Shown: positions 33,886 through 42,830, numbered from the stretch's first letter. The stretch is 64,000 nucleotides of DNA from Variovorax paradoxus (GCF_018614875.1 NZ_JAGGNW010000014.1:1-64000); one strand, 5' to 3'. The notes: generated from the letters alone by a model not told the origin. Translations and numbers: made by a program.

Positions 33886-35432
33886 CCGAACTCCTTCCCA
33901 ACCACGTCGCCGGCCGCTGGCAAGGCGGATCGGGCGCCGGCACGCCGCTTTTCGATCCGGTGCTGGGCACCGAGCTCGTGCGCGTCGACGCCACCGGCCT
34001 CGACCTGCCCGCCGCCTTTGCCTTCGCGCGCGAACAGGGCGGCAACGCGCTGCGCGCCCTCACCTACCGCCAGCGTGCCGGGCTGCTCGGCGCCATCGTG
34101 AAGGTGCTGCAGGCGAACCGCGATGCCTATTACGAGATCGCCACCGCCAACTCCGGCACAGTGAAGAACGACTCGGCCGTCGACATCGACGGCGCGATCT
34201 TCACGCTCGGCCAGTACGCGAAATGGGGTGATGCGCTGGGCGACGTGCGCGCGCTGCGCGACGGCGAAGCGGCCAGGCTCGGCAAGGAGCCGGCGTTCCA
34301 GTCGCAGCACCTGCAGGTGCCGACGCATGGCGTGGCGCTGTTCATCAACGCCTTCAACTTCCCGTCATGGGGCCTGTGGGAAAAGGCCGCGCCCGCGCTG
34401 CTCTCGGGCGTGCCGGTGATCGTGAAGCCCGCCACGGCCACCGCCTGGCTCACGCAGCGCATGGTGCGGGACGTGGTCGACGCGGGTGTGCTGCCTGCGG
34501 GCGCGCTCTCGGTCGTCTGCGGCAGCTCGGCGGGTTTGATGGATGCGCTGCGGCCCTTCGACGTGGTCTCGTTCACCGGCTCGGCCGAGACGGCGGCCGT
34601 GATCCGCTCGCACCCCGCCGTGGCCGAGCGCTCGGTGCGCGTGAACATCGAGGCCGACAGCCTCAACAGCGCCCTGCTGCTGCCCGGCGCCGCGCCCGAC
34701 AGCGAAGCCTTCAACCTGCTCGTGCGCGAAGTGGTGCGCGAGATGACGGTCAAGTCGGGCCAGAAGTGCACCGCGATCCGCCGCATCCTGGTGCCGGCGG
34801 AGGTGTACGACGCCGCGGCCGAAGCCATCGGCGCCAAGCTCGCGGGCATCACGGTCGGCAATCCGCGCAACGAGGGCGTGCGCATGGGCTCGCTCGTGAG
34901 CCGCGCACAACTCGATGCGGTGCGCGACGGCCTCGACGCGCTGGCCGCGCAGACCACCGTGCTGCACGACAGCCGCAGCAAGCCGCTGATCAACGCCGAT
35001 CCGAAGGTGGCCGCCTGCATCGGCCCCGTGCTGCTGGGCGCGCGCGATGCCGACGCGGCGCAGCGTGTGCACGAGGTGGAAGTGTTCGGCCCGGTGGCCA
35101 CGCTGCTGCCTTACCGCGACCTCGCGCACGGCATCGCGCTGGCCCATCGCGGCCAGGGCTCGCTCGTCACCTCTCTGTATGGCAGCGACGACGCCGCACT
35201 GGCGCAGGCCGCGCTCGCCGTGGCGCCGAGCCACGGCCGCGTGCACATCATCACCCCTGAGGTCGCGCAGGCCCACACGGGCCATGGCAACGTGATACCG
35301 ATGTCGCTGCACGGCGGCCCCGGCCGCGCGGGCGGCGGCGCTGAGCTGGGCGGCCTGCGCGCGCTCGATTTCTATCACCGCCGCACGGCGGTGCAGGCAA
35401 GCCCCGGCGTGCTCGCCGCGCTCGGCCTCTAG
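33882..35432 (+). CDS. boxD: 3,4-dehydroadipyl-CoA semialdehyde dehydrogenase BoxD
   Basis: 516 aa, an aldehyde dehydrogenase of the PaaZ/BoxD branch. The catalytic Cys is in VKSGQKCTAIRRIL and the general-base Glu region in VNIEADSLNSALL; cofactor-binding motifs ALFINAFNFPSWGLWEK and SFTGSAETA are present. BoxD oxidises the semialdehyde formed by BoxC to 3,4-dehydroadipyl-CoA with NADP. Start codon and upstream stop overlap as ATGA. The gene is followed 30 bp later by the ligase gene. Confidence 0.96.
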   Translation: MTELLPNHVAGRWQGGSGAGTPLFDPVLGTELVRVDATGLDLPAAFAFAREQGGNALRALTYRQRAGLLGAIVKVLQANRDAYYEIATANSGTVKNDSAVDIDGAIFTLGQYAKWGDALGDVRALRDGEAARLGKEPAFQSQHLQVPTHGVALFINAFNFPSWGLWEKAAPALLSGVPVIVKPATATAWLTQRMVRDVVDAGVLPAGALSVVCGSSAGLMDALRPFDVVSFTGSAETAAVIRSHPAVAERSVRVNIEADSLNSALLLPGAAPDSEAFNLLVREVVREMTVKSGQKCTAIRRILVPAEVYDAAAEAIGAKLAGITVGNPRNEGVRMGSLVSRAQLDAVRDGLDALAAQTTVLHDSRSKPLINADPKVAACIGPVLLGARDADAAQRVHEVEVFGPVATLLPYRDLAHGIALAHRGQGSLVTSLYGSDDAALAQAALAVAPSHGRVHIITPEVAQAHTGHGNVIPMSLHGGPGRAGGGAELGGLRALDFYHRRTAVQASPGVLAALGL

Positions 35433-35462
35433 AACAAGAACACGGCCGAAGGAGACAAGACC

Positions 35463-37010
35463 ATGACCCTGCCCACACGATTCAACTTCGCCGAGCACCT
35501 GTTCGCCCTCAATCGCGGCCGCGCCGACCGCACCGCCTACATCGACGACCGCGGCACGCTCGGCTACGGCCAGCTCGAAGACCGCGCGCGCCGCCTGGCC
35601 GCCGCGCTGAAAGCCGCAGGCATCCGGCGCGAAGAGCGCGTGCTGCTGCTGATGCTCGACAGCAGCGACTGGCCCGTGAGCTTTCTGGGCTGTCTCTATG
35701 CCGGCATCGTTCCCGTCGCTGTCAACACGCTGCTCACGCCCGACGACTACGCCTACATGCTCGACCACAGCCGCGCGCAAGCCGCGCTGGTGTCGGGCGC
35801 GCTGCTGCCGGCGCTGCAGGAAGCGATGGCGCGCGGCGGCCATGAAGTGCAGACGCTGATCGTGTCGCAGCCGACGGGCGCGCTGCCCGAAGGCGCGCAG
35901 GAATTCGAAGCCGCGCTCGCCCCCGCCTCGCCGATGGCAGCGCCCGCGGCCACGGCTTCCGACGATCCCGGCTTTTGGCTGTATTCGTCAGGCTCCACCG
36001 GCAAGCCCAAGGGCACGGTCCACACGCACGCCAACCTCTGGTGGACGGCCGAGCTCTACGGCAAGCCGGTGCTCGGGCTCACCGAGAACGACGTGTGCTT
36101 CTCGGCCGCCAAGATGTACTTTGCGTACGGCCTGGGCAATGCGCTGACCTTCCCGCTCTCGGTCGGCGCCACGGTGGTGCTGATGGCCGAGCGGCCGACA
36201 CCCGACGCCACTTTCCGCCGCTGGGTCGAGCACAAGCCGACCGTGTTCTTCGGCGCGCCCACGGGCTTCGCGGGCATGCTCGCCTCGCCGAAGCTGCCGG
36301 CGCGCGAAGCGGTGGCCTTGCGCATGTGCTCCTCGGCCGGCGAAGCATTGCCGGGCGAAATTGCCCAGCGCTTCAAGGCGCACTTCGGCTGCGAGATCAT
36401 CGACGGCATCGGCTCCACCGAGATGCTGCACATCTTCATTTCCAACCGCCCCGGCGACGTGCGCTACGGCACCACCGGCCGGCCGGTGGAAGGCTACGAG
36501 GTCGAGCTGCGCGGCGAAGACGGCCGGCCCGTGCCCGATGGCGAAGTGGGCGACCTCTACATCCGCGGACCGAGTTCGGCGCTGATGTACTGGAACAACC
36601 GCGAGAAGTCGCGCGAGACCTTCCAGGGCGGCTGGACCAAGAGCGGCGACAAGTACACGCGCGATGCCGACGGCTACTACACCTACGCCGGGCGCAGCGA
36701 CGACATGCTGAAGGTCAGCGGAATCTACGTCTCGCCGTTCGAGGTGGAAGCCACGCTGATGCAGCATCCCGCGGTGCTCGAGGCCGCGGTGATCGGCAAG
36801 GAAGACTCGGACGGGCTGACCAAGACCAAGGCTTTCGTGGTGCTGAAGGATGGCCAGTCGGTCACCGACGAGGAGCTGAAGGCTTTCGTGAAGGAGCGGC
36901 TCGCACCATACAAGTACCCGCGGTTTCTGGAGTTTGTGCACGAACTGCCGAAGACGGCGACGGGGAAGATCCAGCGGTTCCGGCTGCGCGAGCGCGAGAA
37001 GCAGGCATGA
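35463..37010 (+). CDS. bclA: Benzoate-CoA ligase
   Basis: 515 aa, an ANL-superfamily acyl-CoA synthetase. The ATP-binding loop YSSGSTGKPKGTVHTHANL, the motif IDGIGSTEMLHIFISN, the hinge Asp in YAGRSDDMLKVSGIYVSPFE and the catalytic Lys in PKTATGKIQRFRLR are present. The GSTEMLHIFISNRPG form is typical of benzoate/4-hydroxybenzoate-CoA ligases. It activates benzoate with ATP and CoA, the entry step of the box pathway. GGAGAC precedes the ATG. Confidence 0.95.
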   Translation: MTLPTRFNFAEHLFALNRGRADRTAYIDDRGTLGYGQLEDRARRLAAALKAAGIRREERVLLLMLDSSDWPVSFLGCLYAGIVPVAVNTLLTPDDYAYMLDHSRAQAALVSGALLPALQEAMARGGHEVQTLIVSQPTGALPEGAQEFEAALAPASPMAAPAATASDDPGFWLYSSGSTGKPKGTVHTHANLWWTAELYGKPVLGLTENDVCFSAAKMYFAYGLGNALTFPLSVGATVVLMAERPTPDATFRRWVEHKPTVFFGAPTGFAGMLASPKLPAREAVALRMCSSAGEALPGEIAQRFKAHFGCEIIDGIGSTEMLHIFISNRPGDVRYGTTGRPVEGYEVELRGEDGRPVPDGEVGDLYIRGPSSALMYWNNREKSRETFQGGWTKSGDKYTRDADGYYTYAGRSDDMLKVSGIYVSPFEVEATLMQHPAVLEAAVIGKEDSDGLTKTKAFVVLKDGQSVTDEELKAFVKERLAPYKYPRFLEFVHELPKTATGKIQRFRLREREKQA

Positions 37011-37024
37011 CGCGCCCGTGTTAT

Positions 37025-37134
37025 CCCCTCTCCCTCTGGGAGAGGGTCAGGGTGAGGGCATCGGCCTTCGCACAAGCACATCTCCCGCAGGCGCCGCTGG
37101 CCCTCACCCCTGCCCTCTCCCATAGGGAGAGGGA
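37025..37134. repeat. Inverted pair of GAGAGGG-type REP units, copy 2 (ligase-hydrolase junction)
   Basis: Units at 37025-37059 and 37101-37134 face each other across 41 nt. Each carries a CCCTCTCCC/GGGAGAGGG hairpin, with the TCAGGGTGAGGG tail in one and its complement in the other. The pair fills most of the 145-bp gap and could fold as one long stem in the operon mRNA. Confidence 0.9.
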
Positions 37135-37155
37135 GCCACAGCCGGAGGCCGCGCA

Positions 37156-37959
37156 ATGACCACCCACTTTGCCACCATCGACTGGCGCGGCCGCACCGTG
37201 CAGATCGAGTGCCAGCGGCTCGCGCCCGAGCGCACCGATGCGCCGTTGATCGTCTTCCTCCACGAAGGCCTCGGCTCCATCGCCATGTGGAAGGATTTCC
37301 CCGCGCAGGTCTGCGAAGCCGCCAACGCCCGCGGGCTCGTCTTCTCGCGCCCCGGCTACGGCCGCTCCACCCCGCGCGCCGACGACGAGATCTGGGACGT
37401 CGACTTCATGCACCGCCAGGCGCACGAAGTGCTGCCCGCCCTCTTCACCGCGCTGAAGCTCGGCGATGAAAAGCCCTGGCTCTTCGGCCACAGCGATGGT
37501 GGCTCGATCTCGCTGCTCTATGCCTCGCGCTTCCCGGACCGCGTGCAAGGCCTCGTGGTGCTCGCGCCGCACATCTTCGTGGAAGACAAGACCGTCGCGA
37601 ACATCGAGATCGCCCGCACCGCGTACCTCTCCACCGACCTGCCGAAGAAGCTCGGCCGCTACCACGGCAGCGCCGATTCGGCCTTCTGGGGCTGGAACCG
37701 CATCTGGCTGCATCCGCCCTTCCGCCAATGGAACATCGAGGCCGAGCTCGACACCATCCGCTGCCCCGTGCTTGCGGTGCAGGGCATCGACGACGAGTAC
37801 GGCACCCTCGCGCAGATCCGCGGCATCGCGGCGCGCGTGCCGGGTTGCGAACTGGTGGAAATCCCCGAATGCGGGCATTCCCCGCATCGCGATCAGCCGG
37901 ATCGTGTCATCGTCGCGGCCACTTCTTTCATTACCAAAAACAGGAGACAAACACCATGA
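37156..37959 (+). CDS. Alpha/beta-fold hydrolase of the benzoate operon
   Basis: 267 aa. The nucleophile elbow is GHSDGGSISLLYASRF (Ser about 114), the acid is probably in AVQGIDDEYGT and the His in IPECGHSPHRDQP; the oxyanion segment is VFLHEGLGSIAMW. Enzymes like this frequently accompany box genes and may hydrolyse a CoA thioester or lactone in the pathway, but no reaction is proven. It starts behind CCGGAGGCC, just after the REP pair, and its stop overlaps the receptor gene as ATGA. Confidence 0.87.
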   Translation: MTTHFATIDWRGRTVQIECQRLAPERTDAPLIVFLHEGLGSIAMWKDFPAQVCEAANARGLVFSRPGYGRSTPRADDEIWDVDFMHRQAHEVLPALFTALKLGDEKPWLFGHSDGGSISLLYASRFPDRVQGLVVLAPHIFVEDKTVANIEIARTAYLSTDLPKKLGRYHGSADSAFWGWNRIWLHPPFRQWNIEAELDTIRCPVLAVQGIDDEYGTLAQIRGIAARVPGCELVEIPECGHSPHRDQPDRVIVAATSFITKNRRQTP

Positions 37960-39128
37960 CCATCCGTACCGCCCGCCTCGCGCTCACCGCGATCGCGTTC
38001 GCCGCCCTGGCTTCGGCCGCCGGCGCCCAAGGCACAGGCAAGCTCAAGGTCGGCCTGATGCTGCCCTACAGCGGCACCTACACCGCGCTGGGCGTGGCCA
38101 TCGAGAACGGCTTCAAGCTCTATGTCGACGAGCAGGGCGGCAAGCTCGCCGGCCGCGAGATCGAATACTTCAAGGTAGACGACGAGTCCGACCCGGCCAA
38201 GGCCACGGACAACGTCAACAAGCTCATCAAGCGCGACAACGTCGACGTGATCGTCGGCACCGTGCACTCGGGCGTTGCGATGGCCATGGCCAAGGCCGCC
38301 AAGGAAAGCGGCACCGTGCTGATCGTGCCCAACGCCGGCGCCGACGCCGTGACCGGCCCGATGTGCGCGCCCAACATCTTCCGCAGCTCGTTCTCGAACT
38401 GGCAGCCTGCCTACGCGATGGGCGAAGTCGCCGCCAAGCAGCAGGGCAAGAAGAAGGCGATGACCATCACCTGGAAGTACGCGGCGGGCGACGAGTCGGT
38501 CGCCGGTTTCAAGGAAGGCTTCGAGAAGAACGGCGGCAAGGTCGACAAGCAGCTCACGCTGCCTTTCCCCAACGTGGAGTTCCAGGCGCTGCTGACCGAA
38601 ATCGCGGCGGCCAAGCCCGATGCGGTGTACGCCTTCTTCGCGGGCGGCGGCGCGGTGAAGTTCGTCAAGGACTACCAGGCGGCCGGCCTCAACAAGACCA
38701 TTCCGCTCTACGGCCCCGGCTTTTTGACCGACGGCACGCTCGATGCGCAGGGCGAATCCGCGCAGGGCATGCTGACCACGCTGCATTACGCCGACGGCCT
38801 CAACACGGCGCGCGACAACGCCTTCCGCGTCGGCTACGCCAAGGCCTTCAAGCTGCAGCCCGACGTGTACGCCGTGCAGGGCTACGACGCGGCGCAGATG
38901 CTGGGCGTGGGCCTGGCCGCCACCAAGGGCGATATCGGCAAGAAGGCCGAATTCACGGCCGCCATCGAGAAGGCGAAGATCGACAGCCCGCGCGGCACCT
39001 TCACGGTGAGCAAGTCGCACAACCCTGTGCAGGACATCTACCTGCGCAAGGTGGAAGGCAAGGAGAACAAGCTGGTGAGCATTGCGATCAAGGGTCTGAC
39101 GGACCCGGCCCGCGGCTGCAGGATGTGA
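37956..39128 (+). CDS. ABC transporter substrate-binding protein (branched-chain amino acid type), probably for benzoate
   Basis: 390 aa with a signal peptide (cleavage near AGAQG, about residue 25). The periplasmic-binding fold type I is shown by KVGLMLPYSGTYTALGVAIE, GTVHSGVAMAMAKAAKE and the hinge segment PNIFRSSFSNWQPAYAMGE. CAGGAG lies 9 nt before the ATG, which overlaps the hydrolase stop. Placement inside the benzoate operon and ahead of LivHMGF genes indicates it captures benzoate or a related aromatic acid, as do homologues of Rhodopseudomonas. Ligand is inferred. Confidence 0.9.
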   Translation: MTIRTARLALTAIAFAALASAAGAQGTGKLKVGLMLPYSGTYTALGVAIENGFKLYVDEQGGKLAGREIEYFKVDDESDPAKATDNVNKLIKRDNVDVIVGTVHSGVAMAMAKAAKESGTVLIVPNAGADAVTGPMCAPNIFRSSFSNWQPAYAMGEVAAKQQGKKKAMTITWKYAAGDESVAGFKEGFEKNGGKVDKQLTLPFPNVEFQALLTEIAAAKPDAVYAFFAGGGAVKFVKDYQAAGLNKTIPLYGPGFLTDGTLDAQGESAQGMLTTLHYADGLNTARDNAFRVGYAKAFKLQPDVYAVQGYDAAQMLGVGLAATKGDIGKKAEFTAAIEKAKIDSPRGTFTVSKSHNPVQDIYLRKVEGKENKLVSIAIKGLTDPARGCRM

Positions 39129-39151
39129 TCAACCCACCCCCGTCCCTCGCT

Positions 39152-39222
39152 CACTTCGTGTAGCTCGACTCCCCCCTCCAGGGGGCGACACCAGCGGCCC
39201 GGCAAAGCCGGTTCCGCGGTGT
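39152..39222. repeat. CACTTCGTGT / CCCCC-GGGGG palindromic repeat, copy B
   Basis: CACTTCGTGT (39152-39161), a CCCCC/GGGGG hairpin near 39172-39185 and the 35-nt dyad block 39188-39222. The last block is identical to 22108-22142 except at one base. It occupies the 159-bp gap between the receptor and livH genes; nothing else is recognisable in that gap. Confidence 0.88.
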
Positions 39223-39287
39223 CTCACGAACATCGCGGGCGCTAACGCGCCACGCTCCCTTCACGGTCTTACCGGGATGATTTCAAC

Positions 39288-40160
39288 GTGGATTTCGGAA
39301 CCTTCTTGGTCCAGTGCCTGAACTCGGTTCAGTACGGACTCCTTCTCTTCCTGGTGGCCTCGGGGCTCACGCTGATCTTCGGGATCATGGGCGTGATCAA
39401 CCTCGCCCACGGCAGCTTCTACATGATTGGCGCGTACATGGCGTTCGCGCTCGCGCCGCTGTTCGGCGACCAGTTCCTGCTGATGCTGGTGGCCGGCGTG
39501 GTGCTGGCGGCCGTCTTCGGCTACCTGCTCGAATGGGCCTTCTTCAGCTACCTGTACCAGCGCGACCACCTGCAGCAGGTTCTGATGACCTACGGGCTGA
39601 TCCTGGTGTTCGAGGAGCTGCGCTCCATTCTCGTGGGCAACGACGTGCACGGCGTGAAGGTGCCGGCATGGCTCGACGGCAGCTTCGCGCTGGGCAATGT
39701 CATGAGCTACCCGTGGTACCGGCTGTTCGCATCGGCCGCCTGCATCGTGCTGGCCGTGGCGCTGTACTGGGTGGTCAACCGCACGCGGCTGGGCATGATG
39801 ATCCGCGCCGGCGCGAGCAACCGCGACATGGTGCGCGGGCTGGGCATCGACGTGAAGCGGCTCTACCGCATCGTGTTCGCGGCCGGCGTGGCGCTCGCGG
39901 CGCTGGCCGGCATGATCGCGGCGCCGATGTCGTCGGTGTACCCGAACATGGGCGCGAGCGTGCTCATCATCTGCTTCGTGCTGGTGGTGATCGGCGGCAT
40001 CGGCTCGATCACGGGGGCGCTGGTGGCCTCGCTGCTGGTGGGCTTCGTCGACACCTTCGGCAAGGTGTTCTTCGCGGACCTGAGCGGCATCGGCATCTAC
40101 CTGCTGATGGCCGTCGTGCTGATCTGGAAGCCCGAAGGGCTGATGGGGAGGCGGCCATGA
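39288..40160 (+). CDS. livH: Branched-chain-amino-acid-type ABC transporter permease LivH
   Basis: 290 aa with about eight membrane helices. Family marks are SGLTLIFGIMGVINLAHGSFYMIGAY at the N-terminus and VRGLGIDVKRLYRIVFAAG, the loop that docks on the ATPases. The start is a GTG at 39288; the ATG at 39277 is out of frame. The stop overlaps the livM start (ATGA). Together with LivM it forms the channel of the putative benzoate importer. Confidence 0.94.
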   Translation: MDFGTFLVQCLNSVQYGLLLFLVASGLTLIFGIMGVINLAHGSFYMIGAYMAFALAPLFGDQFLLMLVAGVVLAAVFGYLLEWAFFSYLYQRDHLQQVLMTYGLILVFEELRSILVGNDVHGVKVPAWLDGSFALGNVMSYPWYRLFASAACIVLAVALYWVVNRTRLGMMIRAGASNRDMVRGLGIDVKRLYRIVFAAGVALAALAGMIAAPMSSVYPNMGASVLIICFVLVVIGGIGSITGALVASLLVGFVDTFGKVFFADLSGIGIYLLMAVVLIWKPEGLMGRRP

Positions 40161-41128
40161 CGCAAGCCGGCACCTCCATGCGGCGCGGCGCGTTCATCGT
40201 GCCGGTGATCTGCGCCATTGCCATCGGCGTGCTGGGCCCGCTGATGGGCAACTACGTCTCGGACTTCGTCGTCAAGGTGATGATCCTGTCGATCTTCGCG
40301 CTGAGCCTCGAACTGCTGGTCGGCATGACGGGACTCGTGAGCCTGGGCCATGCGGCGTTCTACGGCATCGGCGCTTACGTGACCGTGCTCGCCTCGGGCA
40401 AGGAAGGCGGCAACCTCGCGCTGCTGCTGCCGCTGGCCATGGGTGCGGCGGCACTCTACGCGCTCTTCGTCGGCGCCCTGAGCCTGCGTACGCGCGGCGT
40501 GTACTTCATCATGGTGACGCTGGCCTTCGCGCAGATGGCCTTCTTCGTGTTCCACGACACCAAGGTGGGCGGCGGCAGCGACGGCATCTACATGTATGTG
40601 CGGCCGGCCATCGGCAAGCTCGACATGGAGAACCGCATGGTGCTGTTCTACGTGGTGCTCGCATCGCTGGCATTCACCTTCGGGCTCTTGGCACTGGTGC
40701 GCCGCTCGCGCTTCGGCGCGGCGCTGGCGGGCATCCGCGTGAACGAGCAGCGCATGCGCGCGGCGGGGTTCCCGGTGTACGGCTACAAGCTCGCGGCCTT
40801 CGTGCTGGCGGGGGCGCTGGCCGGGCTCGCGGGCTTTCTGCTGGCCTCGCGCGACGGCGTGGTCAATCCCGAGCTGATGGCCTGGCACAACTCGGGCGAG
40901 GTGCTGCTGATGGTGATCCTCGGCGGCCTGGGCCACCTGCGCGGCGCGGTGATCGGCGCCATTGCGTTCACGCTGCTGAAGGAAATCTTCTCGACGCATG
41001 CCGTGATGGGGCCGCTGGCGGACCACTGGCAGCTGTCGCTGGGCATCGCGATCATCGTGTTTGTCGCGCTGCTGCCGAAGGGCCTGATCGGGCTGGTGAA
41101 GCGGCTGTCGCCGAAGGGGGCCGCATGA
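40157..41128 (+). CDS. livM: Branched-chain-amino-acid-type ABC transporter permease LivM
   Basis: 323 aa with about nine membrane helices. The motifs LVGMTGLVSLGHAAFYGIGAY, RTRGVYFIMVTLAFAQM and the docking loop IRVNEQRMRAAGFPVYGYK define LivM. It overlaps livH by 4 bp. An inverted REP pair separates it from livG. Confidence 0.94.
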   Translation: MTQAGTSMRRGAFIVPVICAIAIGVLGPLMGNYVSDFVVKVMILSIFALSLELLVGMTGLVSLGHAAFYGIGAYVTVLASGKEGGNLALLLPLAMGAAALYALFVGALSLRTRGVYFIMVTLAFAQMAFFVFHDTKVGGGSDGIYMYVRPAIGKLDMENRMVLFYVVLASLAFTFGLLALVRRSRFGAALAGIRVNEQRMRAAGFPVYGYKLAAFVLAGALAGLAGFLLASRDGVVNPELMAWHNSGEVLLMVILGGLGHLRGAVIGAIAFTLLKEIFSTHAVMGPLADHWQLSLGIAIIVFVALLPKGLIGLVKRLSPKGAA

Positions 41129-41151
41129 CTGCTCCCGCATTCGGGATTTGT

Positions 41152-41265
41152 CCCCTCTCCCGCTTGCGGGAGAGGGTTAGGGTGAGGGCTGCGGGCCTGT
41201 CCACCGGTCCGCGCTTTCTACCGCCCAATGCCCTCACCCCAGCCCTCTCCCCAAGGGGAGAGGGA
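41152..41265. repeat. Inverted pair of GAGAGGG-type REP units, copy 3 (livM-livG junction)
   Basis: Units at 41152-41189 (hairpin CCCTCTCCCGCTTGCGGGAG, then AGGGTTAGGGTGAGGG) and 41231-41265 (the inverse) flank 41 nt. The right-hand unit ends in GGGAGAGGGAG about 8 nt before the livG ATG at 41274, so the repeat appears to supply livG's ribosome binding site. Confidence 0.9.
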
Positions 41266-41273
41266 GCAACACC

Positions 41274-42026
41274 ATGAACACCACCGCGCTGCTTTCCGTC
41301 GAAAAGCTCACGCGCCGCTTCGGCGGCCTCACCGCCGTCAACGCCGTCACGCTCGACCTGCACGTGGGCGAAGTGCACGCGGTGATCGGCACCAACGGCG
41401 CCGGCAAGTCCACGCTGATCAACATGCTCTCGGGCGAGATCGAAGCCTCCGAAGGCCGCATCTCGCTCGACGGCATCGACGTCACGCAGCGCGCGCAATG
41501 GCGCCGCGCGCGTGCCGGCGTGGGCCGCAGCTACCAGCGCACGACCATCTTCCCGGAGTTCAGCGTGCACGAGAACTGCCGCCTCGCGGCACAGGCCGCC
41601 ACGGCGCGGCCGTGGACGGTGTGGCAATCATCGCAGCGCTGCGCGGCCAGCAATGCGGCGGCCGATGCGGCGCTCGAAGCGGCAGGTCTTTCGAACGAAG
41701 CACTGCGCGTTGCCGGCACGCTGAGCCACGGCGCACAGCGCCAGCTCGAAGTGGCGATGTGCCTCGCGACCCACCCGCGCGTGCTGCTGCTCGACGAACC
41801 GCTCGCGGGCATGGGCGCGGAAGAAACCGACCGCATGCTCACGCTGCTCGCGCGGCTGAAATCGACCCATGCGATCCTGCTGGTGGAGCACGACATGGAC
41901 GCGGTGTTCCGCATTGCCGACCGCATCACGGTGATGGTGAACGGCACGGTCATCGCCACGGGCGATCCGGCCTCGATCCGAGAAAACCCGGAAGTGCGCA
42001 CCGCCTACCTCGGAGAAGACCACTGA
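41274..42026 (+). CDS. livG: Branched-chain-amino-acid-type ABC transporter ATP-binding protein LivG
   Basis: 250 aa. Walker A is GTNGAGKSTLINMLSG (about residues 40-55), the signature LSHGAQRQLEVAMCLA (degenerate, as is common in LivG), Walker B VLLLDEPLAGMGAEE and the switch His in LLVEHDMDAVF. The C-terminal segment MVNGTVIATGDPASIRENPE is typical of the LivG tail. It couples ATP hydrolysis to import through LivHM. Confidence 0.93.
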   Translation: MNTTALLSVEKLTRRFGGLTAVNAVTLDLHVGEVHAVIGTNGAGKSTLINMLSGEIEASEGRISLDGIDVTQRAQWRRARAGVGRSYQRTTIFPEFSVHENCRLAAQAATARPWTVWQSSQRCAASNAAADAALEAAGLSNEALRVAGTLSHGAQRQLEVAMCLATHPRVLLLDEPLAGMGAEETDRMLTLLARLKSTHAILLVEHDMDAVFRIADRITVMVNGTVIATGDPASIRENPEVRTAYLGEDH

Positions 42027-42039
42027 TGCCCCCACGCTC

Positions 42040-42107
42040 ATCACTTCGTGTATTCGCTGCCCCCCGAGGGGGCGCAGGCCTCCCTAGGGGCGGCCCGTCG
42101 GGAGGCC
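42040..42107 (+). repeat. CACTTCGTGT-type repeat, copy C, with a hairpin enclosing the livF ribosome binding site
   Basis: A TCACTTCGTGT word and CCCCCC-GA-GGGGG hairpin are followed by GGCCTCCC (42077-42084), 15 nt, and GGGAGGCC (42100-42107). The right arm contains GGGAGG, the Shine-Dalgarno 6 nt before the livF ATG at 42112, so it is paired in the folded mRNA. This may lower or condition livF translation. Confidence 0.72.
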
Positions 42108-42111
42108 ACTG

Positions 42112-42813
42112 ATGCTCGTCGTCCGCAACCTCAACACCTACTACGGCAACAGCCACATCCTGCGCGGCGTGCATGCCGGCATTCCGGCCGCCACCTCGGT
42201 CGGCCTGCTCGGGCGCAACGGCATGGGCAAGACCACGCTGATCCGCAGCATGATGGGCTATGTGCGCCCGGCCTCGGGCGAGGTGCAGGTCGATGGCCGC
42301 ACCGTCACCGGCTGGCCGCCCGAGAAGATGGCGCGTCTCGGCATCGGCTACGTGCCCGAAGGCCGCGGCATCTTTCCGAACCTCTCGGTGCGCGAGAACC
42401 TCGTGATGAGCGAGCGCGCGGGCATCGACGGCCGGCGCGCCTGGACCTTCGACCGCGTGATGGCCACCTTCCCGCGCCTGTCGGAGCGGCTCTCGCACGG
42501 CGGCCAGCAGCTGTCGGGCGGCGAGCAGCAGATGCTGTCGATCGGTCGCGCGCTGATGACCAACCCGCGCCTCTTGATCCTCGACGAGGCCACGGAAGGC
42601 CTGGCGCCGCTGATCGTGGCCGAGATCTGGCGCGTGATCGGCGAGATCCGCGCCACCGGCATCGCCACGCTGATCGTCGACCGCGACTACCGCAAGGTGC
42701 TGGCGCACACCGACCTCGCGGTGGTGATGGAAAAGGGGCAGATCGTGCGGCACGGGGCCTCGGCCGATCTGCTGGCCGAGCCGCAGGCGCTGGAGGAGTT
42801 GCTGGGCGTGTAA
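42112..42813 (+). CDS. livF: Branched-chain-amino-acid-type ABC transporter ATP-binding protein LivF
   Basis: 233 aa. Walker A LLGRNGMGKTTLIRSMMG (about 35-52), the LivF-typical YVPEGRGIFPNLSVRENL, signature LSGGEQQMLSIGRALM and Walker B LLILDEATEGLAPLI are present. The D-loop/switch region has IVDRDYRKVLAHTD where most family members have a His after VE(Q/H); the usual switch His is replaced by Arg-Asp. That substitution could affect ATP hydrolysis and is worth noting. It is the last gene of the benzoate transport operon. Confidence 0.92.
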   Translation: MLVVRNLNTYYGNSHILRGVHAGIPAATSVGLLGRNGMGKTTLIRSMMGYVRPASGEVQVDGRTVTGWPPEKMARLGIGYVPEGRGIFPNLSVRENLVMSERAGIDGRRAWTFDRVMATFPRLSERLSHGGQQLSGGEQQMLSIGRALMTNPRLLILDEATEGLAPLIVAEIWRVIGEIRATGIATLIVDRDYRKVLAHTDLAVVMEKGQIVRHGASADLLAEPQALEELLGV

Positions 42814-42830
42814 AGGCGGAGGAGCCGGCG

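Noticed and set aside
39277..39290. ATG at 39277 as the livH start
   Set aside because: It is out of frame with livH; the GTG at 39288 gives the correct N-terminus.
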